A stretch of DNA of 64,000 bases from Chloroflexota bacterium (GCA_023381515.1 JAMCQI010000041.1:62001-126000), one strand, 5' to 3'; positions 45,697 through 55,444 are shown, counted from the first letter of the stretch. A program made the numbers and translations. The notes: generated by a model not told the origin, from the sequence alone.

Positions 45697-48150
45697 CTAT
45701 TCCGGACCACCCATGATCACTTGGACGTTGTGAGTCTGGCCGTCTGCGAAAATCGGAACGAGCGCTCCTGGCAGTGTTCTGCCGTCGACCTGCAAAGAGC
45801 GAACGCCGCGGCAGACGTGGTCCGGATTGGCAACTTGGATCGCGTAGGTGGCATTGCGAAAGACGCGGGTGACGCGAAAGCCGTCCCATGCGCGAGGAAT
45901 GCAGGGAGCGATCTCCAGCCCGGCATAGGTGGGACGGATGCCGAGAATCCATTGGGTGATCGCGGCATAGCTCCATGCGGCGGTACCGGTGAGCCACGAA
46001 TTTTTGGCTTCGCCGTGCGTCGCGGCGTCGCGCCCGGCGATCATCTGGGCATAGACGTACGGCTCACAGCGATGCACCTCGCTCATAGCTTCGCGTGCGG
46101 ATGGATTGATGCGCAAATAGTAGTCGTGTGCCCGGTCGCCGTTGCCGACGCGTGTCTGGGCAATCATGATCCATGGATTCGTATGGCAAAAGATGCCCGC
46201 GTTCTCCTTGTAGCCCGGCGGATAGGAAGAGATCTCACCGAGGTGTACGTAATAGCGAGAAAAGGCGGGCTGCTGCATGACAAGGCCGTGCGGGGTCGCG
46301 AGGTCGCGGTCGACCGAGGCGAGGGCGCGCTCGGCACGGCCGTCGCCAAGGCCGATCCCGGCGAGCACGGCCAACCCTTGCGGCTCGATAAAGATCTTGC
46401 CCTCGGCGCATTCGTGCGAGCCGACCTTGCGGCCCCCATCGTCATAGGCTCGCAGGAACCACTCTCCATCCCAGCCGTGTTCGAGCAGCCTGGCCTCCAT
46501 GCGCGCCGCGGCTTGCTCATAATGCGAGGATTCGGGCAGCTTCCGCTGTGCGGCGAGCGCGGCCATTTCTTTGGCGGCGAGGACAAAGAGAGCGCCGATG
46601 ACAATGGACTCGGCCACCTTGCCATCCTTGTTCGTCGTAGTCTGGAAGGATTCGCCGGGCGTGTCGGAAAAGCAGTTCAAGTTCAAGCAGTCGTTCCAAT
46701 CTGCGCGGCCGATGAGCGGCAGCTGGTGCGGACCCAAACGGTCGAGGGTGTATTGGAGACTGCGCTGCAAATGGGCGTAGAGTGGCTGTTCGCTCCCCGG
46801 CCCATTGTCAAACGGAACAAGTTCGTCCAGGATGCTGAAATCGCCGGTCTCTTTGAGATACGCGGCGGTGCTGAGAATCAGCCAAAGGGGGTCGTCGTTG
46901 AACTGGCTGCCGATCTGGTCGTTCCCGCGCTTGGTCAACGGCTGATACTGGTGGTAGGCGCCACCGCTCGGGAGCTGAGTCGCGGCGAGGTCGAGCAAAC
47001 GGGCGCGGGCGCGCGCGGGGACCATATGCACCGCGCCGAGCAGGTCTTGATTCGAATCGCGGAAACCGATCCCGCGGCCGATGCCGGACTCGAAAAAGGA
47101 AGCGGAACGCGCGAGGTTGAAAGTGACCATGCACTGATAGGCGTTCCAGATATTGACCATGCGATTCGTGTGCGCATCGGGCGTCGCGACCTGAAGCACG
47201 TTCAGGCGCTCGCCCCAGTAGGCACGCAGCGCGGCGAGGGAGGCATCGACCTGAGCGGAGTCGAGATAGCGTGTCATGAGGGGCTTGACCGTGCTCTTGT
47301 CGATCGTCTGCGAGGCCGGGGGATCGAATTTCCGGTCGGGCGGATTCTCGTGATAGCCGAGGAGGAAGATGATCTCGCGCATCTCGTCCGGCTCTAGTTC
47401 AAGGCGAACGTGGTGAGAGCCCATGGGAGACCAACCGTGCGCGAGCGAGTTGCACGATTCGCCACGTTCGACGGCGAGCGGAGCCTCCCAACCGCGGTAA
47501 GGGCCGAGGAATTCGTCGCGCTGGGTATCGAATCCGGCGAGCGCTTCCGAGCAGGCAAAAAAGGCAAAGTGGTTGCGGCGCTCGCGGTACTCGGTCTTGT
47601 GGAAAATCACACTGCCTTCGACCTCGACTTCGCCCGTGTTGAGGTTGCGCTGAAAGTTGCTTCCATCATCCTGCGCATCCCACAAACAGAACTCGACGGA
47701 TGAGAAGAGAGAAAGGCGAGCGGGGGCGCGGCGTCGATTGTGGAGGCTGAGGCGCCAGATCTCCAGACTTTCGTCAAGAGGGACCAGGTAGGTGATTTCC
47801 GCGCGAAGGTCGCGATAGGTCGAGCCGATGATCGAGTAACCCAGGCCGTGGCGACAGGAATAGTCGAGGAGGTCCTTCCGTACCGGCTGCCAGGTGGGAG
47901 ACCAGAACTCGCCGGTCGAATTGTCACGGAGGTAGATATATCGTCCGCCCGAGTCGGAGGGAACGTTGTTATAACGATAGCGCGTGAGGCGACGCAGGCG
48001 GGCATCGCGATAGAAAGAATAGCCGCCCGCCGTATTCGAGATGAGAGCGCAATAGTCTTGCGTGCCCAGGTAGTTGATCCACGGCAAAGGAGTGTCGGGT
48101 TGAGTGATCACGTACTCGCGTCGTTCGTCGTCAAAGTGGCCATAGCGCAT
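45697..48150 (-). CDS. GH94 cellobiose phosphorylase
   Basis: An inverting phosphorylase of about 817 aa that splits cellobiose with phosphate to glucose 1-phosphate and glucose in the cytoplasm. The N terminus ([19 protein letters not shown], then [20 protein letters not shown]) is highly typical of GH94. Further markers are [20 protein letters not shown], the catalytic Asp region [24 protein letters not shown] and [10 protein letters not shown]. Chitobiose phosphorylase is a possible alternative within the family. I chose the ATG at 48150 over an upstream in-frame codon because the family begins MRYG. It follows the LacI-type regulator by about 120 bases, in one transcript. Converging hairpins end it. 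Confidence 0.92.
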   Translation of the reverse strand: MRYGHFDDERREYVITQPDTPLPWINYLGTQDYCALISNTAGGYSFYRDARLRRLTRYRYNNVPSDSGGRYIYLRDNSTGEFWSPTWQPVRKDLLDYSCRHGLGYSIIGSTYRDLRAEITYLVPLDESLEIWRLSLHNRRRAPARLSLFSSVEFCLWDAQDDGSNFQRNLNTGEVEVEGSVIFHKTEYRERRNHFAFFACSEALAGFDTQRDEFLGPYRGWEAPLAVERGESCNSLAHGWSPMGSHHVRLELEPDEMREIIFLLGYHENPPDRKFDPPASQTIDKSTVKPLMTRYLDSAQVDASLAALRAYWGERLNVLQVATPDAHTNRMVNIWNAYQCMVTFNLARSASFFESGIGRGIGFRDSNQDLLGAVHMVPARARARLLDLAATQLPSGGAYHQYQPLTKRGNDQIGSQFNDDPLWLILSTAAYLKETGDFSILDELVPFDNGPGSEQPLYAHLQRSLQYTLDRLGPHQLPLIGRADWNDCLNLNCFSDTPGESFQTTTNKDGKVAESIVIGALFVLAAKEMAALAAQRKLPESSHYEQAAARMEARLLEHGWDGEWFLRAYDDGGRKVGSHECAEGKIFIEPQGLAVLAGIGLGDGRAERALASVDRDLATPHGLVMQQPAFSRYYVHLGEISSYPPGYKENAGIFCHTNPWIMIAQTRVGNGDRAHDYYLRINPSAREAMSEVHRCEPYVYAQMIAGRDAATHGEAKNSWLTGTAAWSYAAITQWILGIRPTYAGLEIAPCIPRAWDGFRVTRVFRNATYAIQVANPDHVCRGVRSLQVDGRTLPGALVPIFADGQTHNVQVIMGGPE

Positions 48151-48267
48151 TGGAGATGGGTGACCTTTCCTGGATGGGTTTAGATGGGCACTGTCAACTT
48201 GCCTTTGGCCGCGGAGCCACATCGCGCAGACCCCCGCGGGCGGCGGGGGGAATCTAATGAAAACGTG

Positions 48268-49290
48268 CTAGACAGGTAATCTCTTTTCGCCGGCGCCTCC
48301 GGACGACGCTCGAATCACCAACTCGGTTGGCAGGAGGATGTGCCGGGGAGCGGATGATTTGCCTTCCACCATGCCGATGAGCGTTTCCGCGGCGAGCGCG
48401 CCGGCGGGCGTAATAGGCTGATGAACGGTTGTGAGAGGCGGTTGAGTCCGCGCGGCAAAAGTCATATCGTCAAAGCCCGCAACGGCGACCTCTTCAGGAA
48501 CACGCCGCCCCGCTTCGGCGAGCGCGCGCAAAGCGCCGACCGCCATCGCGTCGCTCGCGCAAAAGACGGCGTCGGGGGAATGGGGGAGAAGCTGCTTCAT
48601 CGCGGTATTGCCGCCGGTCTCGGTAAAGTCGCCTTGCGCGATCAGGTCCGCATCGACGGCGAGCCTCTGGTCGTCGAGGGCCAGACGGTAGCCTTCCAGG
48701 CGGTCCAGGCCGGCGATCATGTCGGTCGGCCCGGCAATCGTCGCGATGCGCCGGCGGCCGAGGCCGAGCAGGTGCGCAACTATGGCGCGTGCGCTCTTGA
48801 CGTTATCGACGTCGACGCAAGTAACATTTTCGTTGGAAGGATGACGGCCAATGAGAACAAAGGGAAGGCTGTTATGGACGAGAGCGTCGACGACCGGATC
48901 GTCCAGGCGCTGAGAGGCGACGAGGACGCCGTCGACGAGCCCATTATGGAGGATTTGACGGAGCGTGCGGCGCTCGTACTCTGGCTCGGCGAGCCAGAGC
49001 ATGACCGAGTGGTCGCGGGCTGTGCAGGCGGAAGAGACGCCCTGGACCAAGAGGGGAAAGTAGGGATCGGAAAAGAGAGATGAGACGGCCATCGGTATGA
49101 CGAGGCCGAGGACGCGGGTGCGGCCAGCGGCGAGGCCGCGGGCGGCGATGTTAGGGTAGAAATTCAGTTCTTGGACTAAACGCTCGACGCGAGCGCGGGT
49201 TTCTTCGCTGACGGCAGGGTCGTTGTTGATGACGCGCGAGACAGTTGAGCGGGAGACGCCGGCGAGCTTGGCGACATGTTCGAGATTCAC
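48268..49290 (-). CDS. LacI-family regulator (CelR/CebR-like)
   Basis: A 340-aa LacI/GalR repressor. The HTH is at the N terminus (LEHVAKLAGVSRSTVSRVIN, about 3-22), with a hinge helix region (NIAARGLAAGRTRVLGLVIP) and a sugar-binding core with VLIGRHPSNENVTCVDVDN and VAVAGFDDMTFAARTQPPLT. The start is the GTG at 49290, with GGAGG eight bases upstream, not an earlier in-frame ATG. Two near-perfect copies of the CebR/CelR operator consensus lie upstream, and the downstream gene is a cellobiose phosphorylase. It therefore probably responds to cellobiose and represses its own operon (inference from known actinobacterial CebR/CelR). Confidence 0.92.
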   Translation of the reverse strand: MNLEHVAKLAGVSRSTVSRVINNDPAVSEETRARVERLVQELNFYPNIAARGLAAGRTRVLGLVIPMAVSSLFSDPYFPLLVQGVSSACTARDHSVMLWLAEPEYERRTLRQILHNGLVDGVLVASQRLDDPVVDALVHNSLPFVLIGRHPSNENVTCVDVDNVKSARAIVAHLLGLGRRRIATIAGPTDMIAGLDRLEGYRLALDDQRLAVDADLIAQGDFTETGGNTAMKQLLPHSPDAVFCASDAMAVGALRALAEAGRRVPEEVAVAGFDDMTFAARTQPPLTTVHQPITPAGALAAETLIGMVEGKSSAPRHILLPTELVIRASSGGAGEKRLPV

Positions 49291-49308
49291 CGCGGTTGAC
49301 CTCCGGTT

Positions 49309-49322
49309 TGAGAGCGCTCCCA
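49309..49322. promoter_or_regulatory. CelR/CebR-type operator (O2)
   Basis: TGAGAGCGCTCCCA differs in one base from the palindrome TGGGAGCGCTCCCA known for CebR/CelR repressors. It lies in the 5' leader of the regulator, just upstream of its Shine-Dalgarno sequence. Confidence 0.8.
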
Positions 49323-49378
49323 GCGGCAAGTCAAAAAAGCGGGAATGCTCGGCGTGGATCGGCATCAATCGATTCCTC

Positions 49379-49392
49379 TGGGAGCGCTCCCG
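49379..49392. promoter_or_regulatory. CelR/CebR-type operator (O1)
   Basis: TGGGAGCGCTCCCG differs in one base from the same palindrome. It sits at the expected transcription start, immediately downstream of the -10 box, so binding would block initiation. Confidence 0.85.
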
Positions 49393-49398
49393 CAACAA

Positions 49399-49427
49399 CA
49401 TATAACACAGAGCGGCGGCGATGTCAA
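49399..49427 (-). promoter_or_regulatory. Promoter of the regulator-phosphorylase operon
   Basis: Read on the - strand, a perfect TTGACA and TATATG are 17 bases apart. The start site falls in operator O1. The region around it is otherwise without genes (49,291 to 49,637 contains these sites and nothing else I can identify). Confidence 0.75.
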
Positions 49428-49637
49428 GTAGGTGACAAGTTCGGTCGTTTAAAATTGAGCATTATGTGGGCGCCCTTCGAACCTACCTTCGCTCTGCCTC
49501 CGACGATATCAGACAATGGGCCGCAAGATGTTGTGTTTTAGAAGGGTGCGGCGCCATAACGAGTGACAGCCGTGCGATAGCCTTGCCATGGGCGGAGTGG
49601 GACCGCGAATCATCCCATTCCGCCCGTATTGTGGGGT

Positions 49638-51233
49638 CTAGGAGTGCACTTCGGCTCCGAACTTTTGCCTGAGTGCGACTTTGTTGATCTTGCCGGCACT
49701 GGTAAGCGGCATGTCGTCCACGAACACAAACGCATCTGGGATCCAAAAACGCGCGATCTTGCCCTGATTCGCTTTCTCCTCGAGGAATCGGCGGAGTTCA
49801 TCCTCAGTCACCGGCCGGGCGCATTTGACAACCGCCAACGGTCGTTCGCTCCACTTTTCGTCGACCCGGGCGATCACCGCCGCCAGTCCCACCGCTGGGT
49901 GCTCCGACAAGAGCGCTTCGATGGCGCTGGTAATAATCCACTCGCCGCCGCTCTTGACCGCATCGCGCTCGCGATCCACCACGCTGAGCAGGCCATCCGG
50001 GTGCAGCATACCGAGGTCGCCCGAACGGAACCAACCCCCGACGTAACTCTCGCGGCTCTTCTCCGGATCCTTGTAATAGCCCCCCGGGAGCCACGGACTG
50101 CGAACCCATACCTCGCCTACCGTGTTGCCATCATGGGGAACCTCGCTGCCTTCCTTGTTTCGGATGGAGAGATCCACCATCGGCAACGGGCGCATCCGGC
50201 TCCGCAGAACGTCGCGCGCCTCTTCGCTTTCGGAATCCATCCCTTCCGGCACCACCGATATCGCGGTGCCCAACTGATCCGAACCTCCATAAATCAGACT
50301 AAAGCGGACTCTTGCTTCTGCCGCCCGTTGCGCCAGACCGGTCGGCAGCGGGCTGCCGCCGGTGAGTACTTTAAGCTTTTCAAAACCTGGCGTCTGAAGC
50401 AGCCCATGAAGCTGGGTCGGCACCATGTTCATCCAAGTCACTCCCTCCTTCCGGATCATTTCCACTTGTTCGACGGGGTTTGCTTTTCCAGGCAGAACCA
50501 GCTTTGCACCTAGATACGGAACGAACAGAGTCGTCCCCCACCCGTGGATGTGGAAAAAGGGAATCAAGGGCATAAACACGTCACTACTGTCCACCTTGGC
50601 GCCGGTGGTGTAGAGGGCAAGGTGATGGAAAAGCTGGAGAGCACCGAGAGTGATCTCGCGCTGGCGGTATTGAATGCCCTTGGGTTTGCCGGTGGTACCT
50701 GTCGTGTTGAAGATGGAGAAGGGATCCATCTCGCCCACTTGGTCCGCCTGAGCAAGCCGCTCGGGGCGACCGGAAGCGATCAAGTCCTCGTAACGAAGGA
50801 CGCGTTTGGCCTCAGGGAGCGAAACGTCCGGATCGTCGCTCAGGAGCACCCAATTGGGGAACTTGGCCGCGAGCGGCTTGACCGACGGAAGGAATACATC
50901 CGAAACGAAAAGCCACTCGTCCCCCGCGTGAACCACGGTGTAGACCATGTCTGCCGCCGGGAGCCGAAAATTGATGGTGTGTATGACCGCGCCCAGCATG
51001 GACAGCGCATAATGCAGTTCCAAGTAGCGGTGCGTGTTCACATCCAGAACACCGGCAACCGTGCCTTTCGCGACTCCTTGCTGGTGCAGGCTCCATGCCA
51101 GGCGCAGAACCCGGTCGTAGAATTGACTGTAGGTGAGGCGAGTGTTTCCCGAAACCACGATCTGGTCTGGAAACGCTTCAATAGTTCGATCCAGGATTTG
51201 ATGGACGATTAGACCTTGCATCATTGCCTCCAT
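49638..51233 (-). CDS. AMP-forming acyl-CoA synthetase
   Basis: A 531-aa ANL-superfamily enzyme that activates a carboxylic acid with ATP and CoA. The phosphate-binding loop is FNTTGTTGKPKGIQYRQREI (about 173-192), the later motifs are YGGSDQLGTA, WFRSGDLGMLHPDGLLSVVD, RERDAVKSGGEWI and the catalytic Lys in PLTSAGKINKVALR near the end. The layout fits medium- or long-chain fatty acyl-CoA ligases, and DmdB-like enzymes are an alternative. Start is ATG 51233; MMQGL at 51224 is also possible. It lies 89 bases downstream of the acyl-CoA dehydrogenase on the same strand, so the two probably share a transcript. Confidence 0.88.
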   Translation of the reverse strand: MEAMMQGLIVHQILDRTIEAFPDQIVVSGNTRLTYSQFYDRVLRLAWSLHQQGVAKGTVAGVLDVNTHRYLELHYALSMLGAVIHTINFRLPAADMVYTVVHAGDEWLFVSDVFLPSVKPLAAKFPNWVLLSDDPDVSLPEAKRVLRYEDLIASGRPERLAQADQVGEMDPFSIFNTTGTTGKPKGIQYRQREITLGALQLFHHLALYTTGAKVDSSDVFMPLIPFFHIHGWGTTLFVPYLGAKLVLPGKANPVEQVEMIRKEGVTWMNMVPTQLHGLLQTPGFEKLKVLTGGSPLPTGLAQRAAEARVRFSLIYGGSDQLGTAISVVPEGMDSESEEARDVLRSRMRPLPMVDLSIRNKEGSEVPHDGNTVGEVWVRSPWLPGGYYKDPEKSRESYVGGWFRSGDLGMLHPDGLLSVVDRERDAVKSGGEWIITSAIEALLSEHPAVGLAAVIARVDEKWSERPLAVVKCARPVTEDELRRFLEEKANQGKIARFWIPDAFVFVDDMPLTSAGKINKVALRQKFGAEVHS

Positions 51234-51322
51234 TTCTTGGCGTGTTCCTGCTGTCTGTTTTGATCAGCAAAGGCATGTCAGCAGGCCGTGCCTCTGCACG
51301 CCGCGTCGTCGCCCGTCTGCGG

Positions 51323-52774
51323 CTAAACCCCTCGGTTTTGCAGTGTCTCCGCGGTAAAAATCGCCAAGTTGCGAAAGACCGGTTCGGCGCGTGCCTCGCG
51401 TTCCGCAGTCGGCAGAGCCAAATGGGCCTCCACCTGCGTTGCGATTTCTTCCAACGCTTGTGGAGCGGCGAGCGGCGCGAGGTGCTCAAACAGCAGCTCG
51501 TGGGCCCGTTTGCGCTCCATCGCCTCCAAGCCGTCGAGGATCTGGCGATGCGGTGTGCCTTCCCAGATCGGCAAGACCATTGCTTCCCGCAGCCAGCGCT
51601 CGATCCCGAACTCGGCCAGTACCCCCATTCCCCCGTAAACCTCCATCGCCCATTTCGCGGTTTGAACCGCAACTTCCGCCGTCCAATATTTGGCCAGATG
51701 GGCGACGAGCCGGAAAAGGTGATAGCGCGCCGAATAGGAAGGTCTTTCGCGCCATACCTCCTCCAGCAATCGAGCGGCTTCCCAGGCGAGAGCAAACGCG
51801 CTGGCCAGCAAAGCCTTTTTTTCTTCGAACTGCTGGCGAAGGAGCGGATGTTCCAAAATGGGCTTGCCAAACGCAACGCGCCCTTCGGCGAAGATCAGCG
51901 CTTCGGCCATTGCGCGCTGCATCAACGCCACACTCGCCACACTGTTCGCGACACGGGAAATGTTGAGCACCTCAAGAATGAGATAGACCCCCTGTTCCGG
52001 CTGCCCCAGGAGATAGGCCTCGCTCTCCCGTAATTCCACTTCACCGGTCGGCACTGAACGCGTGCCGGTCTTGTCTTTCAAGCGGCGGATCAGATAATTC
52101 AGATTGCCATCATCACGGTGCCGGGGCAATAGAAAAAGGGAAAGGCCGCGCACGTGACTGGGTGCGCCTTCCCGGCGGGCCGCCACGACGGCTAATTCCG
52201 CACCAGCGTTGCTGGCGAAATACTTGTCGCCGGTGAGTATCCAGCGGCCTTGCTTCTCGCGTGCACTAGTCTCGACCGCGGCCCCCAGATCCGACCCACC
52301 CTTGACCTCGGTCATCCAGGTCGCTCCTTGCCAAACACTCTCGTCCTTCCGAAGCAGGCGAGGAAGAAAGCGGGCCTTGGACTGCTCATCGGCATACTTG
52401 GACAGGGGCACCGCGGTGGAGAGGGAAACGGTATAGGGACAATAGAGACCCGGATCGTAAAACGAAGTGACATAGCCGAGCAGGTACGCAGGGATGAGCG
52501 ATTCGCTCTCAAAGACTCGCCAGACACTTCCCGTCTCGTAACCCTTGTTGAGCATTTTCCAGTATGCGGTCGGATAGAGGATTTCGTCAATCCGTCTGCC
52601 CATCGGATCGAACATTTTGAGCCAGGGCGTGCCGCCCCGGTCCACCGTTGCCGAAATCGCCTTGCCCTCGGCTTCCCACCACTTTTCATACTCCCGCAAG
52701 GTCGGGTCGAGAGGTAGATCGCCCAGATAGAACTTGAGGAAGGCGGAGGGAGACTTGAGAGTTGCTAGTTCCAT
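51323..52774 (-). CDS. AidB-like acyl-CoA dehydrogenase
   Basis: A 483-aa flavoprotein. It has the acyl-CoA dehydrogenase layout, with WMTEVKGGSDLGAAVE (an AidB-like substrate motif), GDKYFASNAGAELAVVAARR, the helical C-terminal domain MEVYGGMGVLAEFGIERWLR and the catalytic-Glu region LPIWEGTPHRQILDGLEAM. The WEGT motif fits the usual YEGT base. AidB-type enzymes have uncertain substrates, so a fatty-acid oxidation step next to the acyl-CoA synthetase is only likely. The ATG is preceded by GGGAGGAG at close spacing. FAD cofactor use is expected from the family. Confidence 0.85.
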   Translation of the reverse strand: MELATLKSPSAFLKFYLGDLPLDPTLREYEKWWEAEGKAISATVDRGGTPWLKMFDPMGRRIDEILYPTAYWKMLNKGYETGSVWRVFESESLIPAYLLGYVTSFYDPGLYCPYTVSLSTAVPLSKYADEQSKARFLPRLLRKDESVWQGATWMTEVKGGSDLGAAVETSAREKQGRWILTGDKYFASNAGAELAVVAARREGAPSHVRGLSLFLLPRHRDDGNLNYLIRRLKDKTGTRSVPTGEVELRESEAYLLGQPEQGVYLILEVLNISRVANSVASVALMQRAMAEALIFAEGRVAFGKPILEHPLLRQQFEEKKALLASAFALAWEAARLLEEVWRERPSYSARYHLFRLVAHLAKYWTAEVAVQTAKWAMEVYGGMGVLAEFGIERWLREAMVLPIWEGTPHRQILDGLEAMERKRAHELLFEHLAPLAAPQALEEIATQVEAHLALPTAEREARAEPVFRNLAIFTAETLQNRGV

Positions 52775-52887
52775 TTACTCCTCCCGGAGTCATTGCACAA
52801 CGAGAACACAGAGCACCTGATGGTCGATAACTCTAGAGAGAGGTGAACATCGACGAATCGGTGGGCCAAGTTCGATTGATATTGTCG

Positions 52888-53832
52888 TTATTCCGCCGCG
52901 AGCTCGCCGAGGACTGTGAGCGTACGGTCCAGAGCCTGGTCGTCACCCAGTGGGAGCATAGGCATCGCGAGCAGTTCGGCCGCCCCGAATGATGGGAGCT
53001 GGCGCAGGCGCTGCTTGACTTGCTCGGAATTGCCGTGGACGACGAGGGCATCGATCATCCGGTCGGAGAGCTCGCCCTCATGCGCCTCCGGAAAGCCGGC
53101 GTCCCGGAACATGCGCGCATAAAAGGGGAGACGGGGATAGTGCCCGAGTTGCCGGCGAGCCCACTGGCGGACCGCCTGTACGTCCTCGGATACGGCCACG
53201 GGGACGTGCGCGATGAGCGGAGGGGGCTCGCGGTGAGCGAGAGCGGCGCTCTGCTTGAGCGCAGGCACGGCGACATCACGCAGATAGGGCAGTGGGCATA
53301 CCCAAGAGATCGCGCCGTCGGCAAGCTCGCCGCACAGTTCGAAACTCTTTGGCCGGAGCGCCGAAGCCATGAGCTTGACCCCGGTCGGACCGGGTAGCAG
53401 CGCGTGTGCCCGCATGCGTTTGCCGTCGAAATCCACCTTACCTTCATACAGCGCCGCCCGAAGCACGATGAGATACTCGCGTAGGTGTTCGAGCGGCCGG
53501 TCGAACGGAATGCCCCAGGTTCCCTCGATCGTCGGCCGGTGGCTTGGTCCGACGCCGAGCCGCAACCGTCCTGGCGCCACGCTATCCACGACGATTGCCC
53601 CCTGAACCGCGGCCAAGGGATGGCGGGGAAATGTCGGAAGGATCGATGTCCCGAACAAGATGTGCTCGGTCTTGGACGCCGCGGCGGCGAAGACGGCGAG
53701 CGGATCGGGGGCCGTGGCGCCGGTGGTGAGCCAGGCGCACTGGATGCCGGCCTGCTCGGCCGCCACAATCCCATCGATCAATTTCCGCGGATTCGGTTTC
53801 GCGACGTGAACACCAATCAAAAGGTTCTTCAT
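52888..53832 (-). CDS. LLM class (F420-dependent) oxidoreductase
   Basis: A 314-aa TIM-barrel flavin/F420 oxidoreductase of the bacterial luciferase-like group. It begins MKNLLIGVHVAKPNPRKLID, continues with EQAGIQCAWLTTGATAPDPL, SILPTFPRHPLAAVQGAIVV and GRLRLGVGPSHRPTIEG, and ends AAELLAMPMLPLGDDQALDR. The pattern fits F420-dependent members (TIGR03564-like, by memory). The ATG at 53832 has CAGGAG upstream; a longer in-frame start is less likely. A well-spaced promoter on the same strand lies just upstream, and the next gene on that strand is the acyl-CoA dehydrogenase. Substrate unknown. Confidence 0.85.
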   Translation of the reverse strand: MKNLLIGVHVAKPNPRKLIDGIVAAEQAGIQCAWLTTGATAPDPLAVFAAAASKTEHILFGTSILPTFPRHPLAAVQGAIVVDSVAPGRLRLGVGPSHRPTIEGTWGIPFDRPLEHLREYLIVLRAALYEGKVDFDGKRMRAHALLPGPTGVKLMASALRPKSFELCGELADGAISWVCPLPYLRDVAVPALKQSAALAHREPPPLIAHVPVAVSEDVQAVRQWARRQLGHYPRLPFYARMFRDAGFPEAHEGELSDRMIDALVVHGNSEQVKQRLRQLPSFGAAELLAMPMLPLGDDQALDRTLTVLGELAAE

Positions 53833-53876
53833 GCCGGTTTCTCCTGTCAGTGCGACGAGCCACGGAAGGTGCATGT

Positions 53877-53905
53877 AGAGTATCATGCAAGCGTATGATC
53901 GTCAA
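53877..53905 (-). promoter_or_regulatory. Sigma70-like promoter for the LLM oxidoreductase
   Basis: On the - strand TTGACG and TACTCT are separated by 17 bases, giving a leader of about 40 bases. It may also drive the downstream dehydrogenase and ligase genes. Confidence 0.6.
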
Positions 53906-53988
53906 TAGTGGACGAAGGAGTGGAATCGTGTAATAATGGGAAACGAGAGATTGGAGAAATTATCTAGGCGGAAACGGAGCTTTGAGCT

Positions 53989-55338
53989 ATGGGCAGCACT
54001 CCCCCTCTGCAAGTCCATGATCCCAAGATTCTCGCACAGGCGCGTGCGGTGCTTGACGCGTGCCATTCCGCGAAAGAAATGCAAGAGGCCGTGGTCGCGG
54101 CCGTTCGGCGAAACGAGGATTGGCGCGGCCGGCAGTGCATCAATTTGCTGGCTCCCGAAGCCCCGACCAGTCCGACCGTCCGCGCTCTCCTCGCGGCTGA
54201 AGTTGGGACGCGCGCGGCGGAGGGCCACATTGGCGCGGTGAACCGGTGGTTTGCCGGAACAAAGTACATCGACGAAATTGAAGCGCTGTGCGTCGAGCTC
54301 TTGAAGCAAGTATTCCGGGCTCGTTACGCGGATCACCGGCTGGTGGCGAGTATGATCGGCAATCTCGCCGTCTACACCGCGCTCGCCGAGCCCGGCGACG
54401 TCATCATGAGCATCGCCCAACCATTTGGCGGGCATTCAAGCAATCGCGCGGATGGGCCCGCCGGGGTGCGCGGTCTCAAGATCGTCGACATGCCGATGGA
54501 CCCGGTCGAGCTCACCGTCGACTTGGACCTCTTTCGGAAAATGGCGCCGCTCGTCCGCCCGAAAGTGGTCGCGCTGGGCGCTTCGATGACGCTCTTTCCC
54601 TTCCCGCTCCGCGAGATGAGCGAGGTAGTCGCCGAGTGGGGCGGCAAGGTCTTTTTTGACGGTGCTCATCAACTGGGACTCATCGCCGGCGGCCAATTCC
54701 AAGATCCTTTGCGCGAAGGCGCAGCGGTCATGACCGGATCGGCCGGCAAAACCTTTAGCGGCCCGCAGAGCGGCATCATCGTCTGGGATGATCCGGAACT
54801 CACCGTGCCGATTACGCACGCGATTTTCCCTGTGCTCGCCGCGACCCATCAAGTGAATCGCGTTGCGGCGCTTGCGGTCTCGGCGGCTGAAATGCTAGAG
54901 TTCGGCTCGGTTTATATGGCCCAGATCGTTCGGAATGCGCAGGCGCTCGGGGCCGCGCTTGCCCAACGCGGCCTACCCGTTCTCGGCGCGAGCAAAGGGT
55001 ACACGCGCACCCAGCAGGTGATCGCGGATGTGCGGTCCTTTGGTGGCGGGCTCGACGCGGCCCATTTGCTGGCTCGCGCAAATCTGGTGACGAACAAGAA
55101 TCTGATCCCGAGCGATACGCCGGCGGACTGGGATCGACCGGGCGGTATGCGCCTGGGAACGATCGAGGTCACCCGGTTGGGCATGCGCGAAAAAGAGATG
55201 CAAGTGATTGCCGATTTCATCGCGCGGGTGTTAGTGGAGAACCAAGCACCGGAGGATGTGGTCGAGGACGTCGTCGACTTTCGCCAGGGCTATCAAACCA
55301 TCTATTACAACTTCGACCACGGCTTGCCGCCGGCGTAG
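53989..55338 (+). CDS. Serine hydroxymethyltransferase-like PLP enzyme with altered active site
   Basis: A 449-aa fold-type I PLP enzyme aligning to GlyA along its length. INLLAPEAPTSPTV corresponds to LIASEN-type residues with the Glu kept (57), FFDGAHQLGLIAGG keeps the Asp and His that hold PLP (224, 227), and TGSAGKTFSGPQSG carries the Schiff-base Lys (254). Several catalytic features of true GlyA are changed: the residue before the Lys is Gly instead of His, and the YAEGYPG region reads AAEGHIG. It is therefore probably not a folate-dependent SHMT; a transaldolase, retro-aldolase or related activity is possible. A perfect terminator follows. It diverges from the LLM oxidoreductase. Confidence 0.8.
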   Translation: MGSTPPLQVHDPKILAQARAVLDACHSAKEMQEAVVAAVRRNEDWRGRQCINLLAPEAPTSPTVRALLAAEVGTRAAEGHIGAVNRWFAGTKYIDEIEALCVELLKQVFRARYADHRLVASMIGNLAVYTALAEPGDVIMSIAQPFGGHSSNRADGPAGVRGLKIVDMPMDPVELTVDLDLFRKMAPLVRPKVVALGASMTLFPFPLREMSEVVAEWGGKVFFDGAHQLGLIAGGQFQDPLREGAAVMTGSAGKTFSGPQSGIIVWDDPELTVPITHAIFPVLAATHQVNRVAALAVSAAEMLEFGSVYMAQIVRNAQALGAALAQRGLPVLGASKGYTRTQQVIADVRSFGGGLDAAHLLARANLVTNKNLIPSDTPADWDRPGGMRLGTIEVTRLGMREKEMQVIADFIARVLVENQAPEDVVEDVVDFRQGYQTIYYNFDHGLPPA

Positions 55339-55382
55339 GGCGAATGCAATGCTCTTTGGAAACAGAGACGCGCAAGGATAGG

Positions 55383-55412
55383 AAAGGCGGAGCCCAACGG
55401 CTCCGCCTTTTT
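55383..55412 (+). terminator. Rho-independent terminator
   Basis: A perfect 12-bp stem (AAAGGCGGAGCC with GGCTCCGCCTTT), a CAAC loop and a T-run follow the PLP enzyme gene. A-rich bases on the left side would also serve the converging protease gene. Confidence 0.85.
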
Positions 55413-55444
55413 GCTACTCGTCAACTAGGGAAGGTGGCGTTCGC

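Noticed and set aside
45511..47397. A 628-codon open frame on the + strand across the cellobiose phosphorylase gene
   Set aside because: It is an antisense shadow of GC-rich third positions; the - strand gene has complete GH94 motifs and this translation has none.
49629..50513. Long + strand open frames across the acyl-CoA ligase (and at 51224-52033 across the dehydrogenase)
   Set aside because: Antisense shadows of the real - strand genes; no recognisable motif.
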